A DNA stretch of 64,000 nt from Cinnamomum chago (lineage: Eukaryota; Streptophyta; Magnoliopsida; Laurales; Lauraceae). The notes under the pieces are model-generated. The model made no database searches. It saw nothing but the letters and a program-made list of their open reading frames with translations, and was not told the DNA's origin. Below are positions 34,801 to 47,007 of the stretch, piece by piece. The position numbers and the translations under genes are program-made. Within the stretch, counting starts at the first letter, position 1. Every line of letters starts with the position of its first letter. The stretch covers positions 23,997,001 to 24,061,000 of the forward strand of contig CP142460.1 in assembly GCA_038049695.1 (NCBI GenBank). Reading direction: 5' to 3'.

Positions 34801-35240
34801 TCCAGCAGCAAGTTCGCACCCCAGGGTATGAGTCTGAGCTAACTACAAGGTCTTTTAATGAAGAGGCTCCCTTGGAAGCATGTTGTTAAGTCCCGGTCTT
34901 ATAGCCAGACGTTCACCGATCTCAGCCACTTAAAAGTTTTGGAGAACTGGTCAGAGACATGGGGCCTCAATTTCGTTCAATGTCTTTCTCGAGATTAAAA
35001 GATTAAGTCCCGGTCTTATGGATTCACCGATCTCAGCCACTTAAAGATTCGGAGAATTGATCAGTGACAGGGGGCCTCAATTTCGTTCAATATCTTTCTC
35101 GGGATTAGAAGATTTGTTTATACACATGCCATTGCCAGAAAAAATGGAAAGACAACTGAAGAAGTAAAAGAAAATTATTTTTCATTAATGGAGGAAAATA
35201 ATTACATAGTTATGTACACTCAAAAAAAAGAGAAAAATAC
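34801..35240 (+). repeat. Parent Tat 3' region with a ~115-bp tandem duplication
   Basis: Resumes the parent element after the nested insertion. Two copies of a unit beginning TTAAGTCCCGGTCTTAT and ending CTTTCTCG[A/G]GATTA lie at about 34888-35002 and 35004-35108. No gene. Confidence 0.8.
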
Positions 35241-35350
35241 ATTATTTCTCTACATTATTTTTTGGGCGCCGCGGCTTTATCCACAGGAGGAACGGATGAA
35301 GCAGGGTCAGGAGCGCCTGGGGTCTCGAACGGAGGAGCCGCGGAGGAGGG

Positions 35351-37499
35351 TTAGGCCTGGTCACCTTCGGCAGGAGTCGGGGGCGGAGGAGTGGGGCCCG
35401 AGGCTTCAGGAGGGGCTTCCGGAGGGTTGGAGTCGGGCTTTGACTCTGGACTGGGTATGACAGATTGAAATTGGGGAAGGTTCGCAAATATGGGGTCGTC
35501 CTCAGGGACCCCATACTCTCGAAGCGCTTCCCTGCATCCCATCTCATGCAGAACAGGGCTCAAGTCCTTGATCTGAGCCATATACTTCGCTGACGCCCAT
35601 TCCACTCCTTCTTTATAAGCATTAGTGGCCTGGGCTCGCAGAGTGGACTCGGCCTCGGCCCGCTCCTTCCTAGAAGACTCAATCTCGGCTTCTTTCCCAG
35701 CCAGGTCAGTCTCTTTCTTTGCGAGCTCGGTCTCTAGTTCGTGTACCCTCTTTGCCTTAACCTCGGCCGCGCGCTTTCAAGTGCTTATTTTCAGCTCGCA
35801 ACTTGATGATCTCGGCCTTTGCCGTTTGTTGCGAGCTCGGCGATCTTCTCCTCCACCTTCTTTAGCTCTCCCGCACTGGCTTCCAGGGCATCTCCCATCT
35901 TCTTCTTTTCGGCATCCATTTCGATGACCCGTGAAGCTGTCTTCTCCGTCCTCTCTAGGATTATTTGAAGCCTCTGCACGTTCTGCAAAGAAAAGGGGGG
36001 GGGTCAGAACAAGCAACTAAGGCATACTGTTTAAAGAGAGGGAGAAAACTGAGAATCACCTCAAGCGACGCCCTCATCGTTGAGTAGATCAGGCTCAGTT
36101 GCCCGACTTTATTGTGCTTCTCCATGTCCTTGGGGAGAGCGCAGGCCCTGGCAACTGTCGAGATCATCGCAGCAGTGGCCCCCATCCGGTCCTCCACGTT
36201 CAGGGGCTGACCGGGGTTAACCTCGAGGTTGGGCTTGAAGGGGGGCGTTTGACAAGCCGGAGCTACGGAGCCGCTCCAGAAGTCTGCTCCTTCTCGCCCC
36301 CCACGCAAAGCCTCTTTTCGGGAGGGGGCCTCTCACCCTCCTTCTCGGCCTCGGTGACCCGTGGCCGAGTTTCCTTGGGCGGCTCCTCTGACCTCCCTCT
36401 CTTCTCCTGCTGAGGGCCTCGCACGCCTTTGTCTTTCGCGGAAGAGGAGGCCCCTGCTGTGCCTGAGGGACCGGAGGGGGCGCTGGCCGAAGAGCCCTGG
36501 GTGGCACCAGACCCGCTGGGGGCACGCCTTAGAGCGGGAGGAGCTCGGCCTTTGAGGACCAAGGCTCCCAGGTCTTTCAAATGGGGACGTTCCCCGTCCA
36601 TTTCTTCTTCCTGATCTTGGGCGGAGGGGTTATCTTCACCGACTCGGGTCGGACTGAAGGGCTCCGAGACTTGACCACCAGTCTCCGCAAGAGCGAGCAC
36701 GATCTACCCTATTGGCTCAAGGGGGATCTCGGCAGTCTTCTTGGTATAAGACTGGTACCGAGGTTTGTACCAAAGCAGTGAGAAGGCGGCTCGATCGTTG
36801 TGGCCGTGGTTTTGGTAGATTTTCTCAAACCAAGCGTCGTTCCTCTTCCAACGATCGAGGTCGGTGTCCTTCCTCCTTCGCTGAACACCTGCACAAAAGA
36901 CAGAAGACATCAGCACTAAAACAACACAAATAGCCCGAGGAAACGGGTATTTACTCGGAGGGGTCCCAGGTCTCCGTGGAACCTGGATTCTCCGCTCCAC
37001 CTCGATCTCGGTCACCCCGAATTCTCAGTTCCCCGAGACTTGCAGGCGGTCCTCCCCGGCATACTTGCTCGAGTCCTCCAGGGCGTTGATCAGGGGCCGA
37101 CGCCTCGCCTTCACCCGAAGGTAATACGAATCCTCGCCCCCCCGCGGATTTACATATGTCGTAGACATCCTCTATATCGTGCACGCCGAGGTTAATGTCG
37201 AGGATTCGGTTCAACTCCGCCACGCCCATAATTATTTTGAGCCCATTTGGCATTAGTTGGAAGGGGCAGAGCCGCGACGAGCTAAGGCAGGATCGGAGAA
37301 GTGGGTGAACAGGGAACCTAACCCCGCCTTCGATTACAGACACCAGAGGGAAAGGCATCCATTTCTTGAATCGGGTGAGGCCGTCAAAGTGGCCCTGGAG
37401 GTCGTCGGGCTTCACCAGAACGTCGTCTGGTATCTCATACCCCTTCCTGAGCCCCTCCAGAGCTTGGGGGCTCTCTAGCCAATGGCTGTAAATCCCCAT
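35351..37499 (-). pseudogene. Antisense split ORF (aORF) of the parent Tat element
   Basis: Coding-like sequence opposite to the parent element, between pol and the 3' LTR. It starts with ATG at 37499 (MGIYSHWLESPQ). The N-terminal part (FPLVSVIEGGVRFPVHPLL...PFQLMPNGLKIIMGV) resembles the plant transposon-like proteins often found as antisense ORFs in Tat elements. Near 37130 the frame shifts and continues as YYLRVKARRRPL to SGN-stop-EF, where related proteins have SGxWEF, so a Trp codon became TGA (about 37024). An intron of about 63 bp (36892-36954) separates exons; more introns are likely downstream. The middle is Ser/Arg-rich, then coiled coil (AEKKKMGDALEASAGELKKV), ending Pro-rich at 35351. 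Function unknown. Confidence 0.65.
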
Positions 37500-37763
37500 T
37501 TCCTAAAAAGCTAGAAAGGAGTAGAGAGCAAGGAAGAAGGGACAAGACCTAGAAACCCTAGGGGACGGAAACCCTCTAGACAAGGCAGAAGAGGTGAAAG
37601 GAGGATAAGGAAGAAGAGAACTCACAGAGGGAATGTAAAGGGTTTCGAGAATGAAAGTCTCCGGGTTTGTTGAGGTTCTGATCTCAGCAGAGCGTCTTCT
37701 TCAGCAGAGTCTTCTTCCAGGCGAGAGCAAAGGTAAGAGAAAAAAGGAGAGGGGGCATCCCCC

Positions 37764-37772
37764 ATTTTATAG
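37764..37772 (-). promoter_or_regulatory. TATA box of the parent antisense ORF
   Basis: CTATAAAAT on the minus strand, about 265 bp before the ATG at 37499, with a CT/GAAGAA-rich leader between. Confidence 0.6.
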
Positions 37773-38104
37773 AGGGACGCACCTCTTAAATGTCACGCAT
37801 GCGAGACGACGCTTCGGACTCTCCACGCGTCACTTCGATCCCAATGAACAACCAGATGGAAGGTGACACGTGGCACCACCAATTCATCTCCACAATAACT
37901 CTGGTACATTATCTATCACCTCGGGCATACGAAACGACGTCCGCGTGCCCACCTTGGTGAAATAATTATGATATCACATTTATTGCCTAGGGCAAGTGAA
38001 ACGGCATCATAATGAGGATCACGCGTCAGCAAGGGGCGTCAAGACGGGGGCCAGCACATCTTTTCAATCTTATCTCCCGACCTCAGAGAGAATTCTAAGA
38101 GGTC

Positions 38105-38120
38105 GAGAGCTAGGGGCAAT
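38105..38120 (+). promoter_or_regulatory. Polypurine tract of parent Tat element
   Basis: GAGAGCTAGGGGCAAT directly precedes the 3' LTR. The purine-rich core AGGGG is as expected for plus-strand cDNA priming, though two pyrimidines interrupt it. Confidence 0.65.
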
Positions 38121-38793
38121 TGTGTGGGGTCGCTTCCTAATGACAAATTAGTGTGGAGCCACTCCCCAATTTCAGGATTGTCCCTAGCCTCGGTGTTACC
38201 CAGCTCGGTAGAGATGCTAGGTCGGGGAAGCCCGGAGCCCATCTCGGTGACCACGTCTGCAGGTGCCCACCTCGGTCTCGGCCTTAGCTTGATCTCGGCC
38301 CGCCTGTCATTCAGCCATAAATGCAACCATAAATGCGCTGCCATGGCAGTAAACGACGTACTGACAAATAGAGTGGGCGCCGGACCTAGATAAGTGACTA
38401 GCCTTATCTCAATGTCACATCCGCAGACATAGGGGAATAGCCCGATGGGACGTTCCCTTTTCACCTACCCCCACTCGCGAGAGAAAGTACAAGCCGATGG
38501 TACTTTCATCTCTCCCTGAGGGGCCCACTCCGATGATGACTTTCACGTCTATATAATGCATGAAGGAAAACTACAGGAGGTATGCAACAAATATGCCCTC
38601 CATACTCTTTCTTCCTTATTTTCCCTCAGTTATCAAACTAACTCAGGCATCGGAGTGCCTTCGGTTGCCTACAGGCAGGGGTTCTGACCTTTGTTTTTCC
38701 TTTCAGATTCTCGGAGGCCGATCATTTCCCAAAATCAACAAATCAAGAGCTTAATCCTCTTTTAACCAAGTCCGTAAATTTTAGGCACTTACA
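38121..38793 (+). repeat. 3' LTR of parent Tat element, next to ARF
   Basis: 673 bp. The TATA box CTATATAATG at 38549-38558 points toward ARF, about 1.3 kb before its start codon. It is followed by ACTGA (38794-38798), the right target duplication. Confidence 0.93.
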
Positions 38794-38798
38794 ACTGA

Positions 38799-39876
38799 TT
38801 TTCTGAATAGTTGGAGGTTTCAATCTATTTATAACTAGATTTGGATTCTTATTTAGATCACAATAAGTAAAGTAGTCTAGCTTTGGATCTTTTTCTTTAC
38901 CCAAGACATAAAGAGGTTTGGGTACAATCTTTTCTTGGTTTACTCGTGGATTCAGGACCCGACATATTACCTCAATTTTCAAGAATCCATCCTAATTTTT
39001 TTTTCAAATCATTTTCAGTAAAACCAAGACCCATCTCATATACCTCCGGTTCCGGTTCTTATTCCATCTTCTCATGAATGGTTTCAGAACCGAATTCATG
39101 AAATTAGTTTTGAATGGATTACATTTTTAAGAACTAACTTTTACCATTATGTGAGTTGTTTAACTGTCTATCCTGAATTCGAACTTGCCATGCACACCGG
39201 AGGGTCGTGCGACCTCCCCCACTCGAGGCGTACTCCCTCACAAGTGACAAAGTAAAAGTCCAACTCGACCTTCAGTTTAAGTCCGGTTGGCTCATTTACA
39301 AGGCAGCTCGTTAACCAAAATGGCTGGAGTACTAGGAAAGGTCTGCTTTCAGTAGACGGCGACGTTTGATAAACCGTGATCATGTCGTACGAAGACAGTC
39401 ATGTCTGGTTAAAAGCTAACCGCGGTTGAGTTCCGTTGAAACGGCAAGGGCAAGAGCAAGAGACAGACAAACGGACTCCCGGTATTAAACGAGGGAGGGA
39501 GAGAGAGAAAGCGGATGCAGGTAAGACCTTGGTCGGAAAGAAAGAGCGAAGATTTTCGTGACGACGAAGAACGAAATCCGTTCCGAAATTTGAAGAAAAA
39601 AGCGGGATTTCGGATCCGAGCACGCGAAAATTATCGGCTGTTCCGAAACCCAAATCGCATTTACTGCAGCTTTCGAAACGCGCGATCGTGTCCTTGTTTC
39701 GGCTTCTTCAATTCGCGCGGGAACGAAGCGTCGGAGGTTTCGGAAATATCTCTCGTCTCCATAAAATGACGGAGGAAGATTGCCACACCAGCTAGTGGTT
39801 TTCTTTTTAGTTCCCGAAAAGCAAAAGCGGTTTTTGTCGTACGGTAAGCGGTTTTCGATCTTCAAAAAGCGGTTTC
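38799..39876 (+). promoter_or_regulatory. ARF upstream region and 5' leader
   Basis: About 1.08 kb remain between the retroelement and the ARF start codon. A GA-rich stretch at 39487-39512 and several short Arg-rich open frames lie in the last 400 bp, which is probably transcribed leader. GAGACA at 39460-39465 is the reverse of the TGTCTC auxin response element core and could allow auto-regulation; a 6-bp match is weak evidence. The transcription start cannot be placed. Confidence 0.5.
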
Positions 39877-42800
39877 ATGGCGTACGGCGATAGTTACAGA
39901 GGATCGTCGAATTCCTCAAGCGAAAGGACTAAGGCTGGTAAGTGAGAGCTTAGGGTTTAAGAGGTTCTTCTAGACCGGTTTCTGGTTTTCTTATGCATTT
40001 CAGTGGTTTCTGGTTCGTTTTAAGGGTTTTGTGTCTCTCTGACCTGCTCTGTTTTAGTAGGTGTTGGATACGAGGAGAAGCTGTACGAGGAGCTATGGAG
40101 AGGTTGTGCTGGTCCTTTGGTGGATGTTCCAAGGATGGGAGAGAGGGTCTTCTACTTCCCTCAAGGTCATATGGAACAGGTAAATAAAGATCAGGAATTC
40201 TCAGATCGTGCTCTTGGTAGGAATTTCTCAATGGAATTGGACTTTTTACGATTTCTTCTCTGTTGTTGTTGTTGTTGTTTTTTTTGTATTATTATTTAGT
40301 TAGAGGCCTCTACAAATCAGGAATCAGATCAGCAGATCCATCTGTTTAATCTCCCTTCGAAGATCCTCTGTCAAGTCATTAACATTCAGCTAAGGGTAAT
40401 GCATCTTTCTTAAGAGCAAGGTTGTGTGGAGAATTTTTCGTGGAAAATGAAAATGATTTTTCTTTCTGTGATAAGATTTTCTGAGGGTTTTTAGTTTCCT
40501 TGGTTGGGTTTTTTTTAAGTTTCCAAGGTGAATGAACTTTGTGCAACTTTTGTGGAAAGCAGGTTCAGACCCAAGAGCTAGAAAATGGTTTGCAACATGT
40601 AGAGACTGAAAAACTTGGAAATTGAAATCTTCACTTACCATTTTCTGCAGAAAATGAAAGATGAAATCACTGGAGAATTAAAACTCGAAAATTTTCGCGC
40701 ACATACAGGCCTTAATTTGTAATCTTTTCTCCATTTTTGTTTTATTTTGCTTTTGTATTTTGTTTGATCTTGTTTTTTCTTTTGGGTTTTAGGCTGAACC
40801 TGATACAGATGAGGTTTACGCACAAATTACTTTGCAGCCAGATCCAGAGGTGAGATACCAATTACTGTTTGATTTGAGTTCCTCATGGTAGTTGATTGTC
40901 GGAGACATTTTATTGAAAAATTGAAGTTTTAATTTTTTAATTTTTTTTCTTATCTGGTTTGGTAGCAAACTTTGCCTAAAAGTCCCGATCAAAGCCTTTC
41001 AGAACTCCAAAGGCCAACTGTTCATTCGTTCTGCAAGATTTTAACTGCTTCAGATACTAGCACCCATGGCGGCTTCTCTGTTCTTCGAAGACATGCTAAT
41101 GAATGTCTTCCTCCTTTGGTGAGAATACTTTTTTTTTTAACTGTTTGTAGCAATTTGTTGTGTTCTATGCTATTGATACTGATTTTCCTGTTTTCAGGAC
41201 ATGACCCAGCCTACGCCGACTCAAGAGTTGGTTGCCAAGGATCTTCATGGTCTGGAGTGGCGTTTTAAGCATATTTTCAGAGGTACTGATTCATATTTTG
41301 TTTCAACTTCTGTTTCGACGCAGTGAAATCATTATTTCATATGAATTGCATGGCATAGTTGGTGTTATACACTCTTCTATCCTTGGGGCAGTGGAAGGCA
41401 ACTTATTGCGAGTTTGGTTGTATGAAAACTGCACCACTAAGGTTCATTTCTGTGTGCCTGCGGTTTTGGTATTTTGCGTAGATGGTTTCTTATCTCCCCT
41501 GATTCCTGAAAGCCACTTCCTACCCATCTATTGGAAATAGATGAGCTTCAAATGGAGTTCCATGGTGGTAGAAAGTGCCGGTGAATTATCCAAATGGTCC
41601 CTTTCGCCTTGTTTGGAATCTTGGAACTTGGTTTTCTGCATTTCCAGTTCCCTGCACTATCTGAGAGAGCCATTAAGGCCCTGTTTCGAGTTTCGGAACT
41701 AGTTGTGCTGCAGTCAGGTTTACCCTTTTGAAGCAAAAAAAAAAGTTTGACTGATGGGAGAGAACTTGAAGATCGAGACATGCCCTCACATCTCATTCCC
41801 AAAATAGTTTTTCAAGCATTCCAATTGAACTCATCTCTTTCTTCCCTCATATGGGTTGATTTGTACATGGAACAATACATCAAAAAGTTTGAGGGAACAT
41901 TTTTTCATCTATGAGTGAATAATTTTTTTAATTCTTTTTTATGGGCAGGGCAACCCCGCAGGCATTTGCTTACAACTGGTTGGAGTACATTTGTCACGTC
42001 AAAGAGGCTGGTTGCTGGTGATGCCTTTGTTTTCATGAGGTATTTCTGCCAAAATCTGTTGCTTTCTTTTCCCTGTGGGATAATTCTATTGTGTAGTAGG
42101 GTAACCATGGCATCGGAGAGCATTTCTGTAGAGGGGAGAATGGAGAATTACGTGTCGGAGTTAGACGCTTTGCTCGACAACAGAGTACCATGCCATCTTC
42201 TGTTATATCCCAACAGAGCATGCATCTAGGAATACTTGCTACTGCATCTCATGCTGTTACAACCAACACTCTTTTCACTGTTTATTACAAGCCAAGGTTA
42301 GAAATTTTCTCTTATTTAAGAATGTTAGGGTATGCAATTACTATGAAAGATTTGACTAATTTAGAATGCATCTATCAGGACAAGTCAGTTCATTATAGGT
42401 TTGAACAAGTATCTGGAGGCTATTGAAAATGGTTTCTCACTTGGGATGAGATTTAAGATGCGATTTGAAGGAGAAGATACCCCAGAGAGAAGGTAATTCT
42501 ATATCTTTTTAAGCTTCACTTGAGTTATGATATTTGATGGACACCCATTAAAAAACATTTGGGGAAAAAAGGATCGTTGATGGATATGTGCGTTCATAAT
42601 TCAGGTTCACAGGCACTATTGTTGGGGTTGGAGATGTTTCTTCTAAATGGGCATGTTCAGATTGGAGATCTCTGAAGGTTAAGTTTAAATATATACTTCC
42701 ATTGCTAATACATTTTTTCTTCAAATACTCCCTCCCATCCCCAGTTACGTACATGCTCTCAGCATATGCTGAAATTTTAGTTACCTCTTACCAGGTTCAA

Positions 42801-44546
42801 TGGGATGAAGCAGCTTCCCTACAACGACCCGAGAGTGTTTCTCCTTGGGAGATAGAGCCATTTGATGTTTCTGTTTCTTTGAGCGAAACTTATCCTACTC
42901 CTATGAAGACCAAAAGAAACCGGCCATCAATTGAGCTCCCAATAAGTGGTATGTTTATGAATTTTTGTCATCTTTAGGTGGGGTTTGCAATGCTTTTGGT
43001 GTAACACTTCTTCCCTTCATTTTCTCTTTTTTGTGGTTTATAGAGCCTAGTTCAGGCTTCTGGTATCCTGGAACTACCCAATCACGTGATTTGAGTGCAT
43101 TGAGTAATAGTGATGCTCAGAGCTGTGAAACCCAAGTTGTCTGGTCTCCTAAGCAGAAAGAAATAAAAGAAAACATCTTGAACAGAGGCAGGATACATAA
43201 TATGGGGCGGCATGAGGATGTTTGGCTGAAGGATCTCTTAGTTTCATTCCCAAACCAGCCCGAGTGCCCATCTTCTTCCCTTACCGATGTTTCTCTAAAG
43301 CTGTTTCAAGATGAAAACGAAGAGAGTAAAGTAGTTTCTGTACTGCCTGTTGCCCCTGGAAACTTGTCCAGCAATCATATACTGAAGCTGTGTAATGAGT
43401 CCATGTCAATTCTGACTGACAGAGGAAAGATATCTGAGGCTCGCAATGGTTATCGGCTGTTTGGGATCGACTTGATTGATAGCTCCAACAACTCACATGC
43501 TACAGAGAAGACATCGATGACAGGTCTCTTTAACATATCTGATTCAGCCATGGTAGCAGCGCCCACTCAATCTACGGTCTATGCTGCTGATTCAGACCAA
43601 CTGTCTGGACTACCAAGGGCCTCTAAGGAGCAAAAGCTCAGTTTACAGACATCTCCAAAGGAGGTCCAGAGCAGGCAAACCTGTTCTACTACTAGAAGTC
43701 GCACCAAGGTAAGTAAGGCACCTAAAGAGAATTTGTGCAATCCAATTGCACATTTGCTTGGCACAATCATTTGTAGCCCAATTACTTGTAGATTTAGGGC
43801 CCAATGAGTGGGTACAAGATCCTTCATAGATTTGGCAAGATCTTTGCTGTGATAGGCGATTCTTACATTTGATACTTAACTGTCCCATTAGGCCCCTTAA
43901 TGATTGGTTGTTTTTGGGCAGCAAATGGAACATGGTCCATGGGTCCCATCTTTTTTTAGTTTGACCCTTGATGTGTCAAACAATAGAATTTTAACAAGGG
44001 AAAATGATCTATTTCTTCCAACAAAAAATAATAAATGTGCCACTGCCAATAGCCAACATTTTCAAAATACTGAATTATACTTTGCCAAGCAGCCCTTAGT
44101 GATTTTGAAATTTGTGTGGTGGGTGTTGGGAAAAGGTTCACATGCAAGGTAGCGCAGTTGGGAGGGCGGTAGATCTGACGATGTTGGGTGGATATGATGA
44201 ACTGGTAACGGAGCTGGAGCGGATGTTTGAAATTCATGGGGAACTTCGTCATCGGAAGAAATGGCAAATTGCCTTCACTGATGATGAAGGCGATATGATG
44301 CTTGTTGGCGATGATCCTTGGCCGTAAATCTCTCCAACTCTTCTCTCCTATTTTTATTAATGTCCATTTGAACTTCACTGAACACCTGGTTATTTGTTAT
44401 ACAGGGAATTCTGTAGGATGGTGAAGAAGATTTTCATCTATACTAGTGAAGAAGTAAAGAAGATGAATTCAAGAATCAAGCTTCATTCACCTGCCAACAT
44501 TTCTGGGGTTTTAAGCATGGATTCCGAACTTAAATCAGAAACATGA
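39877..44546 (+). CDS. ARF: Auxin response factor, class B (ARF1/9/11/18 group)
   Basis: Nuclear transcription factor that binds TGTCNN auxin response elements. Fourteen exons join in frame to 720 codons: 39877-39937, 40061-40179, 40300-40395, 40793-40849, 40966-41118, 41198-41282, 41949-42039, 42132-42296, 42379-42492, 42605-42677, 42795-42948, 43044-43708, 44136-44323, 44405-44546. All introns are [24 protein letters not shown] opens the dimerisation region; B3 is at about residues 131-233 ([20 protein letters not shown]...GELRVGVRR); the auxin-response domain about 255-340; a Ser-rich middle region without Gln runs has RLFGI at 527-531, like the R/KLFGV repression motif; PB1 about 612-700 with the acidic [14 protein letters not shown]. 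The missing Gln-rich middle and the repression motif point to a repressor. No break is seen. The last-but-two intron has a poor acceptor (GTTGGGAAAAG). Confidence 0.95.
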
Positions 44547-44985
44547 GTTCCCTTGATCACTGTTCTGTCTTCTTCCTGAAAGGAGGGTTGCTAATTTAAG
44601 AAAACAGCGAAATTATTCTAATTTGCAGCTCAGATTTTAAGAGCTAACTGCACTCAGAAAAGGAGCTAAAGGGATGATATGTTGAATTAAGGAGGTGAAC
44701 TTGTAGAGTCTGTTCAGATGAGAATTTGTGAATACTTCTGGTTGGGTGTTTTGGGTGGTGGGGTGGTTGCCCTTTTTACCTTTTTCTTTTTGGCCCTGAA
44801 GGGATGTAAATATGTATGTGCTTGCTTGTAGTTCTTGCTTGAGTGAAATTTACATGGCCTCTGTTGTTTGCAAGGAAAATTATGTGATCTGTAGCTTGTC
44901 ATTTTATCTTCTTTTTTTGATAATTTTTTGTTTCAGTGATATCTGTAATTTGTCTGATATGGTCTTTATTTATGGATGGATGATA
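44547..44985 (+). other. ARF 3' untranslated region (probable)
   Basis: T-rich, non-coding sequence after the TGA at 44544-44546. No canonical AATAAA is obvious; the end of the transcript is a guess. Confidence 0.4.
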
Positions 44986-46054
44986 GAACTGGCCCCTTAT
45001 TTTGAGTTTGGCATGTCCCAAAAGCACAACCCTGCTTTCCATTCCATCTACAGAAGAACTTGTAGAGTTGTATTAGATTGACATTAGGATCTGCTTTTCT
45101 GACATTAGCGTCTGCTTTTCTTGCTGCCGAAACTTGGAGATGTGGCAGTGGATCATCCATCCAGCATTGAATCTTCTCAATCAATCCAATCTCCCATAGT
45201 TTTCAGCTTCAATCGGATGCCATCCAATTAACGGGCAATTGTTGAATCACTGTGGAAAGAACACCCACTGTCTGGGGCCCATTTTGATGATCCAATTTAA
45301 GTGTTTGTACAGAAGGTCTCAGGATCACATCCTCCTATTTTGTGTTTTTGCATCCATCCAACGTGGGAGGTGGGCTCAATTCAGAAAATGTGTGGAAGAT
45401 AGAGGGGGGTGTGACTGAGGTCTGAAAGGCAGGACTGACAATGCCACCCTTGCATGATGGCGGTAAATAGGCTCAAAGAGGAAAAAGACCGGAGATTTGG
45501 GTCAGGTTACCCAGAAAGAGGCAGAGATATCCATAAGCTTTTGGGGTACCTGTCATCTGTCAGGATAATTCATTTCAAAGACAATGACATGGTCATGGTC
45601 TTTTATTTCCTGGATTTCTTTTTCCTTCTTTTCCCATTGCCTCAAAAATTAGGATGGTGCAGGCGTCATGTGGGTCCCTTGTGCGTTTGAAATGTACGAC
45701 TCCATGTAGTTTGCATTTACAAAAATCAAGCATCATTCTGCCTAAGAAAGGAAACAGACACGGCCAAAGGCATCCAATGAGACGTGCTTTTAGGAGCAAT
45801 CAATCAATTTTCACATGATAATTGGCAAAAGGACGATAGAACTGGAAGAGGTGACATTTCCTGGTAAGCACAAATTCTTTTATCACCCTTGTCGGTAGTT
45901 GTCATGAGAGTCTTATCAGATAATATCTGATCTCCAATGTAGGGAGGAAATTTTGCTTTGGGGCTACTGCCTAAAATTTCTTTTTACGGGCCTATATATA
46001 AAAGTTATTTTAAGCTGCCGCCAATGCGTGTTTTACTTCTCTGCTAAATTTTTT
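44986..46054. other. Intergenic, no gene
   Basis: No recognisable coding sequence, RNA gene or repeat pair. Frames of 60-80 codons (for example 45454-45690) lack motifs. Confidence 0.5.
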
Positions 46055-46871
46055 AAGCGCTCGTTTGTTTGCATAGAATTGAATTTCTAAGAAATTCAAG
46101 AAATATATTTCTAATAAAGTGACTAAAATTAAAGAAACAAAGGTAAAGATCCACATGTCTTTGAAATAGTCTCCCTGGTGTAGGAAAATAAACACCCAGT
46201 CATAGGTAAACAGGTATCCAATTATTTGGAGATTTTGACTCGTAATAAAACTAGGTTTGAAACTTATTTTAGGTTCCGATTGATAAACAAATATAGGTCC
46301 GGACCTCAATTTAGATTCCGATTGATAAACATGTCTGGTTTCGGATCCATAAAGCTTATGACTTGTTAACCTGAGACCCAACATACGAGTCTTCAATGTT
46401 GTAAATTGTAGTTATGAACCAATTTTAGTTTATCATTTTTATGTTTAATCTTAGAGGTGGTAGACTTAATGCATTGTTATAAGTTGAATGACATCCTTAT
46501 TTTAAGCAAGAATAAATAAATTAAAAATAAATGAAAAAGAAGTTAGAATCAGTTTTGGAATTGTAACATAGTCCTCTAGTTGGAACCGGCTTCGGGTCCT
46601 CCTATTGGAATCAACTCTGGAACCAATAAAATAGGCTTTGAGTCGGAACCGAATCTTAAACCATCATTTAGAAATGGTTCTAGCTCCAGGCTCAGTATGG
46701 TTCCGGCCCAAAACCAACATGTTTCCATCCCTACTAGTCATCACCCTAGCAAATCAGATCCTACCATCTCCATCTTACATCCTTCACTGCTCGCCTCTTT
46801 AGTATCCACTCGTTTGAACTCACTTTACTATCAATTCTTAGAAATTCGATTCCATGTAAATAAATGGGCCT
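46055..46871. mobile_element. MITE-like element with imperfect terminal inverted repeats
   Basis: The left end AAGCGCTCGTTTGTTTGCAT and its continuation to ATTTCTAAG pair with the reverse complement of the right end, AAGGCCCATTTATTTACATG and its continuation, with several mismatches over about 40 bp. It contains no transposase. The terminal GCTCGTTTGTTTG style is common in plant MITEs. No clear target duplication was found, so the superfamily is open. Confidence 0.5.
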
Positions 46872-47007
46872 TTAGAGGCTCATGTTATTTTTAGGTGAGT
46901 AGTGTTTGAACTCCATGCTTCCGATTGGGAGGTTATGCCTCTACCACCAAACTATGAATGTGGAGGACCACTCAATCCTAATTCAAGTCAACTATATTTT
47001 ATTCATA

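Larger units (their letters stand above)
3442..38793 (+). mobile_element. Tat-type Ty3/Gypsy LTR retrotransposon with three nested insertions
   Basis: A pair of 672/673-bp LTRs (3442-4113 and 38121-38793) beginning TGTGTGG and ending TTACA is flanked by identical ACTGA (3437-3441 and 38794-38798). Removing the nested elements and their duplicated targets leaves about 10.5 kb. The order is LTR, primer site, gag, protease, RT, RNase H, integrase, tandem repeats, antisense ORF, purine tract, LTR. The archaeal-type RNase H and the antisense ORF between pol and the 3' LTR are features of the plant Tat lineage. By hand the two LTRs differ at roughly three dozen sites (about 5%), more than the LTRs of the elements nested inside it, consistent with it being the oldest layer. 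All coding parts are broken. Confidence 0.93.

Noticed and set aside
40390..45184. Minus-strand and short plus frames within ARF introns and exons
   Set aside because: Explained by the ARF gene; none has a domain or suitable context.
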